NCBI GenBank assembly: GCA_019233755.1
Contig: JAFAMD010000008.1
Coordinates: 1 to 43,313 of the forward strand
Reading direction: 5' to 3'
Source of the DNA: Acidobacteriaceae bacterium
Lineage (GTDB): Bacteria; Acidobacteriota; Terriglobia; Bryobacterales; Bryobacteraceae
DNA length: 43,313 bases
Under the pieces are notes generated by a model. The model did not search any database and was not told the origin of the DNA. It was given only the letters and a program-made list of their open reading frames with translations. Below, piece after piece: positions 19,001-27,375 of this stretch. A program made the translations under genes and the position numbers. Positions within the stretch are counted from its first letter, which is position 1, and every line of letters starts with the position of its first letter.

Positions 19001-19370
19001 CCGTGAGGTGCGCGTCGACGGTAGTCGTTCCGACAGTCAAGGTGACTCCGCTACGCACCAGCTTTTCGAAACCTGGCTTGGTGAATGTCAGTTGATAATT
19101 CCCGGGCAGAACCGAAACCGCATCGTAGATGCCGGAATCGTTGGTCGTCAGATCTTTCGAAACGCCAGTATCGGTGTTCAGAATAGTGACCGTTACACTG
19201 GGAACCGCCGATCCGGTCGCGTCGGTGACCGTGCCGCGGATCTCCCCTGAATTCGTGTTTTGAGCGAACCCGAGCCCCGGCAGCAAGGCAAGCAGGCCGG
19301 CCAGCAACAGACTGCGAGCGGGCGGTAGGGAAATCGATCGCCGAGGATCTGCCGGATACTTCTGTGGCAT
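16014..19370 (-). CDS. TonB-dependent receptor with carboxypeptidase-regulatory-like N-terminal domain (copy 1)
   Basis: Outer-membrane transporter of about 1118 residues. Signal peptide (LLLAGLLALLPGLGFAQ), then a CarboxypepD_reg-like domain (GEIRGTVTDATGSAVPSVTV ... LPGNYQLTFTKPGFEK), a plug domain (LADGANVNLPH, VFNQISKSGSNSWHGSAYEY) and a barrel ending in LIQLGARFSF with terminal Phe. ATG 19370 is chosen over the upstream extension because AAGGGGGT precedes it and the signal peptide follows. The substrate is unknown; in acidobacteria these Oar/SusC-like proteins are thought to import polymers or peptides. It is near-identical to copy 2 along the full length but lacks copy 2's terminator; its 3' flank is pseudogene DNA. 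Confidence 0.93.
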   Translation of the reverse strand: MPQKYPADPRRSISLPPARSLLLAGLLALLPGLGFAQNTNSGEIRGTVTDATGSAVPSVTVTILNTDTGVSKDLTTNDSGIYDAVSVLPGNYQLTFTKPGFEKLVRSGVTLTVGTTTVDAHLTVGTAQQQVEVTAEAPLLQTESAEQSTTLQAETMQQLPNVNQSWANFTKLLPGAAGSGTGVAVNGNLPYYNNFLADGANVNLPHSANFDQMVFEDVAEVQMNTSTFSAEYGVGGAVFNQISKSGSNSWHGSAYEYFQNDALNARNFFSATVPFLRFDNFGGSVSGPILKNKFFFFFNVDKTINNSAYVTTNTFPVASMRTGNFSDLTEWPIIYQPNTLGQGPNGGRVPFPNNQIPASMLDPLALQFQTLFPQPNQPGYSNNWVGTIENQSPFLKFFGRLDYNISDKNRVTFSITQSNNPAQYPQPYPIGDQSGDVDRYNAQISDVYTVSPNTVNEFRFGYTRQGNWFVPHSLDQNYPQKLGWTYPLANLPPSLQFNGNPGTTWIGPATNAIYVENAFDTADVVTLIRGKHILKFGGEVLAYQDNSTPWGNIGAGTFLFSGVFTQQAPNSGGGLGYADFLLGQTANWSASNTPIVGFRQKVPQFFGQDDIKVTPNLTVNIGLRWQITQGWHEVANRLGDFDPALINPATNTLGAMWFGGQNGRSNLEATIYDTFLPRVGFAWSPKPNWVLRGGFGLYNGPWSLDTYAGGAEGLGTNSHGNLTSTDQIHPVFILSQATYASLNYTGPNRSPDSFNGQSPPYYPYHTPMLTTYQWSFSVERQFGQGIMVQAAYVANHGKNLSFPADVNQVPGNLLVQSAANPANAQNLRPFPQFSSINGNNYNAISNYNSLQLSFTKRFTHGLQANFNYTYSKMLDEQDSSGWGSRDGGQNYQSAYNPRLNYSLSNFNIPNMFKGSLVYDLPFGRGRTFLNNSNAVVDAFLGGWQVSTTFVLESGAPFTAVVGTTNNSGALTNGNGFQWYPNLIGNPGVPNPSVANWFNTCTVLPDGTNFPAGCTNPAFAVPAAGHFGSAGRNILTAPGIQDVDVSLGKNFKLPLPHETGNLQLRFDALNAINHPNFDAPGNSLGTSGAGVITGTTGNYNSTNNSFGSRLIQLGARFSF

Positions 19371-19466
19371 GTGAAGACCCCCTTCACTCAGAGCGCCTGG
19401 ACGGGAGAGCGCCTGAACGGCTGCGGTTGGCGCTCCGATTGCAACGAGGGTATACCGGAAACGGTG

Positions 19467-19495
19467 TTTTGCAAAGGTACTGTACGGCGCTTTAC
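19467..19495 (-). promoter_or_regulatory. Conserved upstream element of TonB receptor copy 1 with GTAC dyad
   Basis: A 29-bp block that matches 25 of 29 positions in the upstream region of copy 2 (23057-23085), although the DNA around it has diverged. It contains GGTACTGTAC (19476-19485), which equals the core of the palindrome upstream of the winged-helix gene (24492-24506). It lies about 97 bp before the start codon. Confidence 0.5.
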
Positions 19496-19552
19496 TTGCA
19501 CACATCCCTTGTCGGCGGCGCTGAGTCGCGCATGGGACTGCCCGCCGGACAC

Positions 19553-19590
19553 AAAAAAAGCCCGCGGGGCGCTGAAGCGCACTCGCGGGC
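19553..19590 (-). terminator. Rho-independent terminator of TonB receptor copy 2
   Basis: On the minus strand GCCCGCG-AGT-GCGC (from 19590) pairs with GCGC-CC-CGCGGGC (down to 19560) around a TTCA loop, followed by seven Ts (19559-19553). It sits 15 nt past the stop at 19605. Confidence 0.88.
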
Positions 19591-19604
19591 CTATGGAGAC
19601 AGAG

Positions 19605-22600
19605 CTAGAAGGAAAGTCGGGCGCCGAGTTGGATCAGGCGTGACCCGAAGCTGTTGTTCGTTGAGTTGTAGTTGCCAGTGGTCCCGGTTATCACCCCGGC
19701 GCTGCTGGTGCCGAGACTATTGCCGGGAACCCCGAAGTTCGGATGATTGAGGGCGTTCAGCGCGTCGAAGCGAAGCTGAAGATTGCCGGTTTCGTGTGGC
19801 AGGGGCAGCTTGAAGTTCTTGCCGAGCGAGATGTCAACATCCTCGATTCCGGGCGCCGTGAGGATATTTCGTCCTGCGTTGCCGAAATGTCCCACCGCCG
19901 GTACGGCCCATGCCGGGTTGGTGCAGCCGGCCGGGAAGGTTGTCCCATTTGCCAGCACCGTGCAGGTGTTGAACCAGTTGCCCACCGACGGGTTCGCGAC
20001 GTTTGGATTGCCGATCAGGTCCGGGTACCACTTCCCGCTCAGGGCTCCGCTATGGTTGCTGGTGCCAATGAGCGGGGTAAAGGGCAAGCCGGATTCAAGG
20101 ACGAAGGTCGTTGAAACCTGCCAGCCGCCAAGGAATCCATCGACCACCGCATTGCTGTTGTTCAGGAACGTTCTTCCTTTTCCAAATGGCAGGTCGTAGA
20201 CCAGCGAGCCCTTGAACATGTTCGGCAGGTCGAAGTTCGAGAGTGAGTAATTCATTCTCGGGTCGTAAGCGGATTGATAGTTCTGGCCGCCGTCGCGGCT
20301 GCCCCAGCCGGAAGAGTCCTGATCGTCCAACATCTTGGAGTACGTGTAGTTGAAGTTGGCCTGAAGCCCGTGGCTGAAGTGCTTCGTAAACGAAAGCTGC
20401 AGCGCGTCGTAGTTCGAGATTGCATTGTAGGTATTGCCGTTGATGGTCTTGAACTGCGGGAAGGGGCGCAGGTTCTGCGCGTTGGCCGAGTTCGCGGCGC
20501 TTTGTAGGAGCAGGTTTCCCGGCACCTGGTTGAAGTCTACCGGGAAGGAGAGGTTACTCCCGTGATTTCCGACATACGCTGCCTGCACCATCATGCCCTG
20601 GCCGAACTGGTGCTCGATGCTGAAGGACCATTGGTACGTGGTCAACATGGGCGTGTGATACGGATAATACGGCGGGCTTTGGCGGTTAAACGAGTCCGGT
20701 GAGCGGTTGGGCCCGATATAGTTCAGGTTTGCGTAAGTAGCTTGTGAGAGTGTAAACACCGGATGGATCTGATCGGTTGATGTCAGACTGCCATGGCTGT
20801 TGGTGCCCAATCCTTCGGCGCCGCCCGCGTACGTATCAAGGCTCCAGGGGCCGTTGTACAAGCCGAACCCGCCGCGGACAACCCAATTAGATTTGGGAGA
20901 CCATGCGAACCCAATGCGGGGAAGAATCGTGTCGTAGATCGTCGCCTCGAGGTTCGATCGCCCATTCTGGCCGCCGAACCACATCGCTCCCAGGGTATTC
21001 GTGGCAGGATTCATGAGAGTCGGATCGAAATCGCCAATACGATTGGCGACCTCGTGCCATCCCTGCGTGATCTGGTAGCGCAGGCCGATATTCACCGTCA
21101 GGTTCGGCGTCACCTTGATGTCATCCTGAACAAAGAATTGCGGGACCTTCTGCCGGAAGCCCACAATAGGCGTGTTGCTGGCGCTCCAGTTTGCCGTTTG
21201 TCCCAGCAGAAAATCCGCATAACCCAATCCGCCGCTGCCGTTTGGAGCTTGCTGCGTGAAGGCGCCGCTGAAAAGAAACGTGCCGGAATTGATATTCCCC
21301 CACGGTGTTGAGTTGTCCTGATAGGCCAAAACCTCTCCGCCGAACTTGAGAATATGCTTGCCGCGGATGAGCGTCACAACGTCCGATGTATCGAACGCAT
21401 TTTCAACATAGATGGCATTGGTTGAGGGGCCTATCCAGGTTGTGCCGGGGTTCCCATTGAACTGCAGACTCGGAGGCAGGTTGGCCACATTAAAGTTCCA
21501 GCCCAGGTTCTGAGGGTAGTTCTTGTTCAGGCTGAGAGGTTCAAACCAGTTGCCCTGACGGGTAAAGCCGAAGCGGAACTCGTTCACCGTATTCGGGCTG
21601 ACCGTATACACATCGGAGATCTGCGCGTTGTACCTGTCTACATCACCGGATTGATCACCAAAAGAGTACGGTTGTGGATAAAGTGCCGGGTTGTCGCTCT
21701 GGGTGATCGAGAAGGTAACCCGATTTTTGTCCGAGATGTTGTAATCCAGTCTCCCGAAGAACTTGAGGAATGGATTCGGCGACTCCAAGGTACCGACCCA
21801 GTTATTTGAGTAGCCCGGCTTATTGGGCTGTGGAAAAAGTGTCTGGAACTTCAGCGCGAGGGGATCCAGCATGCTCGCCGGAATCTGGTTGTTCGGGAAC
21901 GGAATGCGCCCGCCTTTTGAACCCTGGCCCAGCGTATTGGGTTCGTAAATGGTGGGCCACTCGCTGAGATCGGAGAAATCGCCTGTGCGCATTGCAGCCG
22001 TCGGGAAAGTGTCGGTATAAACCCCGGACGACTTATTGATGGTCTTGTCTACGTTGAAGAAAAAGAAAAACTTGTTCTTCAGAATCGGCCCGCTGACGGC
22101 GCCGCCGAAATTATCGAACCGCAAAAACGGTACCTTGGCCGAGAAAAAGTTCCTCGCATTTAATGCGTCGTTCTGGAAATACTCGTACGCCGACCCGTGC
22201 CAGTCATTGCTTCCGGATTTGCTGATCTGGTTGAACACGGCGCCGCCAACTCCGTATTGCGCCGAAAAGGTCGAGGTGTTCATCTGAACTTCGGCCACAT
22301 CCTCAAACACCATTTGGTCGAAGTTGGCGCTGTGAGGCAGCATGACATTAGCGCCGTCAGCGAGGAAATTATTGTAGTAGGGCAGGTTTCCGTTGACCGA
22401 TACGCCTGTGCCCGAACCAGCGGCGCCGGGCAGGAGCTTGGTGAAATTGGCCCAGCTCTGGTTAACGTTCGGCAGTTGCTGCATAGTCTGGGCCTGCAGG
22501 GTGGTCGATTGCTCTGCACTCTCGGTCTGTAACAAGGGTGCTTCGGCGGTCACCACGACCTGTTGCTGAGTTCCTCCCACGGAGAGGTGCGCGTCGACGG

Positions 22601-22982
22601 TAGTGGTTCCGACAGTCAAATTGATGCCGCTGCGCACCAGCTTCTCGAAGCCCGGCTTGATGAATATCAGTTGATAATTCCCGGGTAGAACCGAAACTGC
22701 ATCATAGATGCCGGCATCGTTAGTCGTCAGATCTTTCGACACCCCGGTATCTGTATTCAGAATCATCACCGTCACACCGGGAACTGTCGCTCCGGACGGG
22801 TCGGTGACCGTGCCGCGGATCTCGCCCGAATTCGTGTTTTGAGCGAATGCGAACCCGGGCAGCAAAGTAAGCAGGCATGCCAGCCACAGACCCCGAACGG
22901 GCGGCAGCGAAATCAATCGGCGCGAGTCCGCCAAATACTTATGTGGCGGTCGAAACCGCCGTTGGAAAACTTGCATTAGCAA
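19605..22982 (-). CDS. TonB-dependent receptor with carboxypeptidase-regulatory-like N-terminal domain (copy 2)
   Basis: About 1125 residues, same architecture as copy 1: signal peptide (LACLLTLLPGFAFAQ), CarboxypepD_reg-like domain, plug and a large barrel ending in LIQLGARLSF. Differences from copy 1 are scattered substitutions plus a few small indels (e.g. near GTSNHSGALSGKWYP), so the pair is an old duplication and not an assembly echo. The start is either TTG 22982 (7 nt after AAGGGG) or ATG 22976; both are plausible. It has its own terminator and lies 185 bp downstream of the winged-helix gene on the same strand, which suggests a regulator-receptor pair. Confidence 0.93.
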   Translation of the reverse strand: MLMQVFQRRFRPPHKYLADSRRLISLPPVRGLWLACLLTLLPGFAFAQNTNSGEIRGTVTDPSGATVPGVTVMILNTDTGVSKDLTTNDAGIYDAVSVLPGNYQLIFIKPGFEKLVRSGINLTVGTTTVDAHLSVGGTQQQVVVTAEAPLLQTESAEQSTTLQAQTMQQLPNVNQSWANFTKLLPGAAGSGTGVSVNGNLPYYNNFLADGANVMLPHSANFDQMVFEDVAEVQMNTSTFSAQYGVGGAVFNQISKSGSNDWHGSAYEYFQNDALNARNFFSAKVPFLRFDNFGGAVSGPILKNKFFFFFNVDKTINKSSGVYTDTFPTAAMRTGDFSDLSEWPTIYEPNTLGQGSKGGRIPFPNNQIPASMLDPLALKFQTLFPQPNKPGYSNNWVGTLESPNPFLKFFGRLDYNISDKNRVTFSITQSDNPALYPQPYSFGDQSGDVDRYNAQISDVYTVSPNTVNEFRFGFTRQGNWFEPLSLNKNYPQNLGWNFNVANLPPSLQFNGNPGTTWIGPSTNAIYVENAFDTSDVVTLIRGKHILKFGGEVLAYQDNSTPWGNINSGTFLFSGAFTQQAPNGSGGLGYADFLLGQTANWSASNTPIVGFRQKVPQFFVQDDIKVTPNLTVNIGLRYQITQGWHEVANRIGDFDPTLMNPATNTLGAMWFGGQNGRSNLEATIYDTILPRIGFAWSPKSNWVVRGGFGLYNGPWSLDTYAGGAEGLGTNSHGSLTSTDQIHPVFTLSQATYANLNYIGPNRSPDSFNRQSPPYYPYHTPMLTTYQWSFSIEHQFGQGMMVQAAYVGNHGSNLSFPVDFNQVPGNLLLQSAANSANAQNLRPFPQFKTINGNTYNAISNYDALQLSFTKHFSHGLQANFNYTYSKMLDDQDSSGWGSRDGGQNYQSAYDPRMNYSLSNFDLPNMFKGSLVYDLPFGKGRTFLNNSNAVVDGFLGGWQVSTTFVLESGLPFTPLIGTSNHSGALSGKWYPDLIGNPNVANPSVGNWFNTCTVLANGTTFPAGCTNPAWAVPAVGHFGNAGRNILTAPGIEDVDISLGKNFKLPLPHETGNLQLRFDALNALNHPNFGVPGNSLGTSSAGVITGTTGNYNSTNNSFGSRLIQLGARLSF

Positions 22983-23056
22983 ATAAAGTCCCCTTCATGT
23001 AGAGCGTTTATATGGGTGCGCTCTGGTTTCTTTAAAAGGTATGTGGGAAACCAACC

Positions 23057-23085
23057 TTTTGCACAGGTGCTCTACGGGGCTTTAC
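23057..23085 (-). promoter_or_regulatory. Conserved upstream element of TonB receptor copy 2
   Basis: 29-bp block, 25/29 identical to 19467-19495 upstream of copy 1. The GTAC-dyad core is degenerate here (GGTGCTCTAC, 23066-23075). It lies about 75-80 bp before the start codon and could be promoter, operator or both. Confidence 0.45.
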
Positions 23086-23167
23086 GCGTAGACATCGATT
23101 GGGGGAAGCCTGGAATCAGCGGCGAGGTAGCTCGCAGAGCATAAGCCCCGCTCGCGTGGGTTACAAG

Positions 23168-24427
23168 TTACCAAAAATAGGCCGCAACTACCGTCGGAGG
23201 GCCACTTACGCCGGAAAGCACTCTCGTCGAAAGCACGATTTGCATGTTCCTGCGATACCAGTCCTTCGGCGCGTGCACGAGCGCTCTCTCGAAGTAAGTC
23301 GGATTGGTAACGAATTCGGCCGCCGCCTCGGTGCCGTATTGCGCGATGCCTCCCAGAATCACGATGGTTCGTTCCGTGGTGCGGTTGGCAACCCGCGTCA
23401 CCAGCGCATAGTCCTCGCTTATGTCCTTTCCGGGCGGCCAGGCATCCACCAGTTTCCAATCTGTCGCGGCGGGCCTTTGACGGTCGCGAATGATTTGCGC
23501 ATGTGTCTGCTCGCCGGTATCGAAATAAAAACGGAGTTCGCCAGCGAGGTTCAGGGTCCAGTCATTGTCGAAAGCTCCGATGAAGACGGACGGTTCACCG
23601 CGCAAATCGGAGAGGGATACCGATCGGTCGCCGCGCAGGTCGACTTGCTGGCCCTTTCGAGCAAAGAAATTCACCAGCCGTGAAAAGGCCTGCGCGTCGG
23701 CCAGCGCTACCGAACTGCCCCACATCGGCACGATCTGGTCGACCGGCACGGAAGCAATGGGCGGCGATTTCTGATGGCTGTCAGATCCCCTCGCGAACCA
23801 GGAATTCAGAACGCGCGCAGTGTCGGAATGGAATATGTAGAACTGAGGCTGGCCCATGCAGACCAGCACCGCCTTGCCGGTCAGTACCGGAGCCCAGAAT
23901 CGCTCCACCGGCGTCGGGCGCAAGAACACCCATGAACCCACAGCGAGAATGATCGGGACGACCAGTCCAATCCCTATAATGGCGAACCAGTTGCGGTGTT
24001 TGGGGCTTTTCGTAAGTACTTGAGCTTCCGTTGGCCGCTCGACGGTGGAGTAATGGATTTCTGGTATATACGATCCAGGCGGCAGGCTGAAACGAAGCTC
24101 GCCGGGTCCCGCATCGAGATAATATTGCGCGAGCCGCTTTCGGACTTCTCCGGCAGTGCCTCGAACGATCGGATCGTGATTGGTATCGTAGCGGGGCTCC
24201 CGGTCGAAAACCTCGACGCCGAGACTGCGCTCTTTCAGACAATCGAAGCGGCCTTCTACGGCGGCTTCGACGATATACCGAAGGAAGTGGCTGCACTTTT
24301 TGCTAGTGCGAAAGTGATGGCTCTCGAGAATTCTGTCGAGCTCCACAAAGATTTCACCCCGGGGCAGGTCCGACCACCGGGCCCCCACGCCTTCACTCGC
24401 ACTCGGAGTGTGCTCCAGCGACCCCAT
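23168..24427 (-). CDS. Membrane-tethered winged-helix-like regulatory protein
   Basis: 419 residues. The N-terminal part (about 24-125: FVELDRILESHHFRTSKKCSHFLRYIVE ... LKERSLGVEVFDREPRYDTNHDPIVRGTAGEVRKRLAQYY ... LPPGSYIPEI) is the winged-helix-like module found fused to cyclases, TPRs and TolB-like propellers in acidobacteria and rhizobia. One membrane helix lies at about 147-169. The C-terminal ~250 residues would be periplasmic and match no family I know. The ToxR/CadC-like layout suggests a one-component sensor; DNA binding is inferred. It lies upstream of the two TonB receptors on the same strand, so they are likely targets. Confidence 0.75.
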   Translation of the reverse strand: MGSLEHTPSASEGVGARWSDLPRGEIFVELDRILESHHFRTSKKCSHFLRYIVEAAVEGRFDCLKERSLGVEVFDREPRYDTNHDPIVRGTAGEVRKRLAQYYLDAGPGELRFSLPPGSYIPEIHYSTVERPTEAQVLTKSPKHRNWFAIIGIGLVVPIILAVGSWVFLRPTPVERFWAPVLTGKAVLVCMGQPQFYIFHSDTARVLNSWFARGSDSHQKSPPIASVPVDQIVPMWGSSVALADAQAFSRLVNFFARKGQQVDLRGDRSVSLSDLRGEPSVFIGAFDNDWTLNLAGELRFYFDTGEQTHAQIIRDRQRPAATDWKLVDAWPPGKDISEDYALVTRVANRTTERTIVILGGIAQYGTEAAAEFVTNPTYFERALVHAPKDWYRRNMQIVLSTRVLSGVSGPPTVVAAYFW

Positions 24428-24491
24428 TTGGTTGGCATCGTATCACGGTCCGTTTCTGCGGCGGCGAAACCCGCTCTTGACCGTGCTGCTC

Positions 24492-24506
24492 GGGGTACAG
24501 TACCCC
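24492..24506. promoter_or_regulatory. 15-bp perfect palindrome upstream of the winged-helix gene
   Basis: GGGGTAC-A-GTACCCC, 64 bp upstream of the winged-helix start at 24427 and between it and the cyclotransferase stop. Its core GGTACTGTAC (minus strand) recurs upstream of TonB receptor copy 1 and in degenerate form upstream of copy 2. A candidate operator, or a terminator stem without U-tract. Confidence 0.5.
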
Positions 24507-24518
24507 TCAGAACCCCTG

Positions 24519-24923
24519 CTATTCAGCCCTTAGAAAGTCCCCCGATACGATTCTCTTCCGGTTCCGAACGTCGTGCCCATATACGTAGACAGTCGCGGCG
24601 ACGGATGTGCCGGAATCTAGAAAAGCCCTCATGATGGACCGGCGAAATTCATGAGGTCGCGGGTCGTTCGGTCCGCAGCCTTCGTATTCATCAAGGACTC
24701 GGTAAACCTCGATTGCATTGCTTAGCCGATACACCTCTCCATATACCCACTCTCCCCCTGTCTTCGATGGCACCAGCCCCGGGTACGAGCCAATTCTGAA
24801 GAGCCGGCCTTGCACGCGGCCGCGACCAACCAGTTGAGCTCTCTGGCCCAGCCACACGGCAAGCCGGTGGCCGGAGGTACTGCGCAGGGTTCCGTACACA
24901 AACAGGACGTCCTCGGCGATCAT
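24519..24923 (-). CDS. Gamma-glutamylcyclotransferase-like (AIG2/GGCT fold) protein
   Basis: 134 residues. The N-terminal FVYGTLRS (about 8-15) is the hallmark substrate loop of the gamma-glutamylcyclotransferase superfamily. LDEYEG (77-82) supplies the usual acidic catalytic residue (E81). These small enzymes release 5-oxoproline from gamma-glutamyl peptides or amines; the exact substrate cannot be told. The start has AGGAG very close to the ATG and is only 16 bp after the ADOP permease stop, so the two are probably cotranscribed. Confidence 0.85.
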   Translation of the reverse strand: MIAEDVLFVYGTLRSTSGHRLAVWLGQRAQLVGRGRVQGRLFRIGSYPGLVPSKTGGEWVYGEVYRLSNAIEVYRVLDEYEGCGPNDPRPHEFRRSIMRAFLDSGTSVAATVYVYGHDVRNRKRIVSGDFLRAE

Positions 24924-24939
24924 GTCTCCTAGCGTGCAA

Positions 24940-27375
24940 TTATTGATGGCGCAGCGCCTCCACGGGGTTCAGTTTCGCCGCGCGCCGCGCGGGCAGAAAG
25001 CAGGCGAGCGCCGCTACCAGCAGCAGGAGTGCGGGCGCTGTCGCGTAGATCAGCGGATCCAGCGCCTTCACCTCGAAGAGCACGGACTGCAGCACGTGCG
25101 AGAGTGCTGCCGAAGCACACAACCCCACCGTCATCCCAATCAGAACGGGAGCGATTCCGTGGCGAAGGATGGCGGCAAAAATCTGCTTCGGCTCAGCGCC
25201 CAGCGCCATCCGGAGGCCGATTTCCGATGTGCGGCGCGTCGTCGCAAACGCCAGCACCCCATAGATACCCAGGGAGGCAAGCAGCAGCGCCGCCGCAGCA
25301 AAGCTCACCAGCAAAATCAACTGGAAGCGCCTGGTCGATAGCGAGCCGGTCACGACCTGCTTCATCGTTTGCATGTCCGGTATGGCGGCCTGCGGCTCGA
25401 GCGCGCGGATGACGCTGCGCACGGCGGACCGGACGTTCTCCGGCTCGCCTGCGGTGCGCACAACCAGAGACATATCGCCATCGGCTTCTTCCCAATCGGG
25501 GAAGTATACCGACATACCGGGCTGCTCTGTCAGCGAGCCCGCCCGTACCGCTCCCACTACGCCAACCACCTTCGCCTGACTCCTCGCTGCATATAGCTTC
25601 AAGGGCCGGCCGATAGCGCTTTCTCCGGGCCACAGGCGGGCGGCCAGATTCTCGCTGATTACGGCTTCGAGCGCCTTGCCGTCGCGTTCTTCAAACGCCC
25701 GTCCCGCTTTCACTGGAATCCCGGCTGCCCGGAAGTAACCGCCGCTCGCGGAATGAATATGAGACATCGCCCACTGCGTCACCGGCGGAACCGCGCGGTC
25801 TCCTGCCGTAATGGGGTTGTTGTTGTCCTCGGGCCTGACAGGCAGAGTCGATACGGTTCCCGCTGCTGTCACTCCGGGCAGGGAACTGACCTTTTCGACC
25901 AAGCTTCTATAAAACGAATGGATATCCGCAACTTTGTTGTACTTATCCGGCGGCAATTTGATTCCGGCGGTTAGTAAGTGTTCGACACGAACGCCCGGGC
26001 TTACGTCGAGAATGGCGACGAAGCTGCGAAGCAGGAGACCGGCGCTGAGCAGCAGGACTGTGCTGAGCGCTACCTCGGCGGCGACGAGTAGCGTGCCGGC
26101 GCGGCGCCCGCTGCGTCCTTCGGTTGCACCGCGTCCTGAGGACTGGAGCGCCTCCTGTGGGTCGGCTTGCGCCGAACGCCACGCCGGCCAGATGCCGAAC
26201 AGAACCGCACTCGCGACCGACGCTCCGAGTGCAAAGAGAAGGGCGGGTGGATCGAGAGCCAGTTCCTCGATCCTCGGCAGATCGACCGGCGCTCTCAGCC
26301 GAACTAATTCCAATAACCACCCGGCCAACAGCGATCCCGCGCCGGCGCCTGCCAGCGAAAGCAGGAGGCTTTCGCTGAGTGCTCCGCGAATCAGGTCACG
26401 GGCGCCGGCGCCCATTGCCAACCGGATCGCCCAATCGCGCCTTTGCGAAATCGCCCGCACCATCATGAGGTTCATCATGTTGATACACACGATCAGCAAA
26501 ACAGCCCCCACTGCGCCCATCAGGATGAGCAGCGGCAGCCGCACCTCGCGTGACATGAGCTGCTGGAGGGGATGAACCACTATGTCGAATTCCACCTTTT
26601 CGGGAAATTGCTTCTGAATGCCTTTTTCGAGCGCGTCGAGCTCGGTGACAGCCTGCCTGACCGTGATGCCCGGGCGCAGCCGGGCGATCGCCAGGTAGTC
26701 CAGGTTCATGATCGGACTGCTGAGGTCGCTTTCGCCGAACACCAGCGGAAGCCAGTAGTCAGTTCGCTCTGCCAGAGCGACTACATCCGAGAGCTGTCCG
26801 CCGCACGGGAAAGGAAACATCGGCGGCATCACGCCAATAATCTGGTACGGCACGCCGTCGAACCGGATTTTGCGTCCAAGTTCATCGCTGCGTCCTCCCA
26901 GCTTGTGGCGCCAGAAGTGATCGCTCACAATGGCGACGTGGTCGCGCCCCGCTTCGTCCTCGCCCGCGGCAAAACTGCGGCCGATGGCGGGCTGGACGCC
27001 GACCAGGTGAAAGAAATTTGCGGACACCCGCACACCCGCCACGCTCTCTGGCTCGCCCACTCCGGACAAAATGTGCGACGTGGGCCCGAGTACCGCAATC
27101 TCCTGGAAGCTCCGCGCGTGATCCCGCCAAAGCCGGTAATGCTGGGCATTCACCGGAACGGTCGTGATCTGCTTCGAAAACGAGGGCACGCGGAACAGCA
27201 CCGTTACGAGTTGTGCAGGATCCCGGTATCCCAACGGTTTCAGCAACACCGTGCGTGTAATGCTGAACATCGCCGTCGTGGCGCCGATGCCGAGCGTGAG
27301 AATGCCGATGGCGAGCGCGGTGAATCCCGGCGAATGCCCCAGACTGCGAATGGCAAGCTTCAGAGAGGAAAACAC
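24940..27375 (-). CDS. Orphan MacB/FtsX-type permease (ADOP family)
   Basis: 811-residue membrane protein: N-terminal membrane helix (FTALAIGILTLGIGATTAMFSI), MacB-like periplasmic core, an FtsX module in the middle (LILMGAVGAVLLIVCINMMNLMMVRAISQRR), a second periplasmic core (about 460-665) and a C-terminal FtsX module ending in FLPARRAAKLNPVEALRHQ. Two permease halves in one chain and no ATPase nearby fit the acidobacterial duplicated orphan permease group, whose substrate is unknown. The start is GTG 27375 with GGAGGGAG just upstream. Confidence 0.9.
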   Translation of the reverse strand: MFSSLKLAIRSLGHSPGFTALAIGILTLGIGATTAMFSITRTVLLKPLGYRDPAQLVTVLFRVPSFSKQITTVPVNAQHYRLWRDHARSFQEIAVLGPTSHILSGVGEPESVAGVRVSANFFHLVGVQPAIGRSFAAGEDEAGRDHVAIVSDHFWRHKLGGRSDELGRKIRFDGVPYQIIGVMPPMFPFPCGGQLSDVVALAERTDYWLPLVFGESDLSSPIMNLDYLAIARLRPGITVRQAVTELDALEKGIQKQFPEKVEFDIVVHPLQQLMSREVRLPLLILMGAVGAVLLIVCINMMNLMMVRAISQRRDWAIRLAMGAGARDLIRGALSESLLLSLAGAGAGSLLAGWLLELVRLRAPVDLPRIEELALDPPALLFALGASVASAVLFGIWPAWRSAQADPQEALQSSGRGATEGRSGRRAGTLLVAAEVALSTVLLLSAGLLLRSFVAILDVSPGVRVEHLLTAGIKLPPDKYNKVADIHSFYRSLVEKVSSLPGVTAAGTVSTLPVRPEDNNNPITAGDRAVPPVTQWAMSHIHSASGGYFRAAGIPVKAGRAFEERDGKALEAVISENLAARLWPGESAIGRPLKLYAARSQAKVVGVVGAVRAGSLTEQPGMSVYFPDWEEADGDMSLVVRTAGEPENVRSAVRSVIRALEPQAAIPDMQTMKQVVTGSLSTRRFQLILLVSFAAAALLLASLGIYGVLAFATTRRTSEIGLRMALGAEPKQIFAAILRHGIAPVLIGMTVGLCASAALSHVLQSVLFEVKALDPLIYATAPALLLLVAALACFLPARRAAKLNPVEALRHQ

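Noticed and set aside
16014..22982. TonB duplication as an assembly artefact
   Set aside because: The copies differ by many scattered substitutions and indels and have different flanks.
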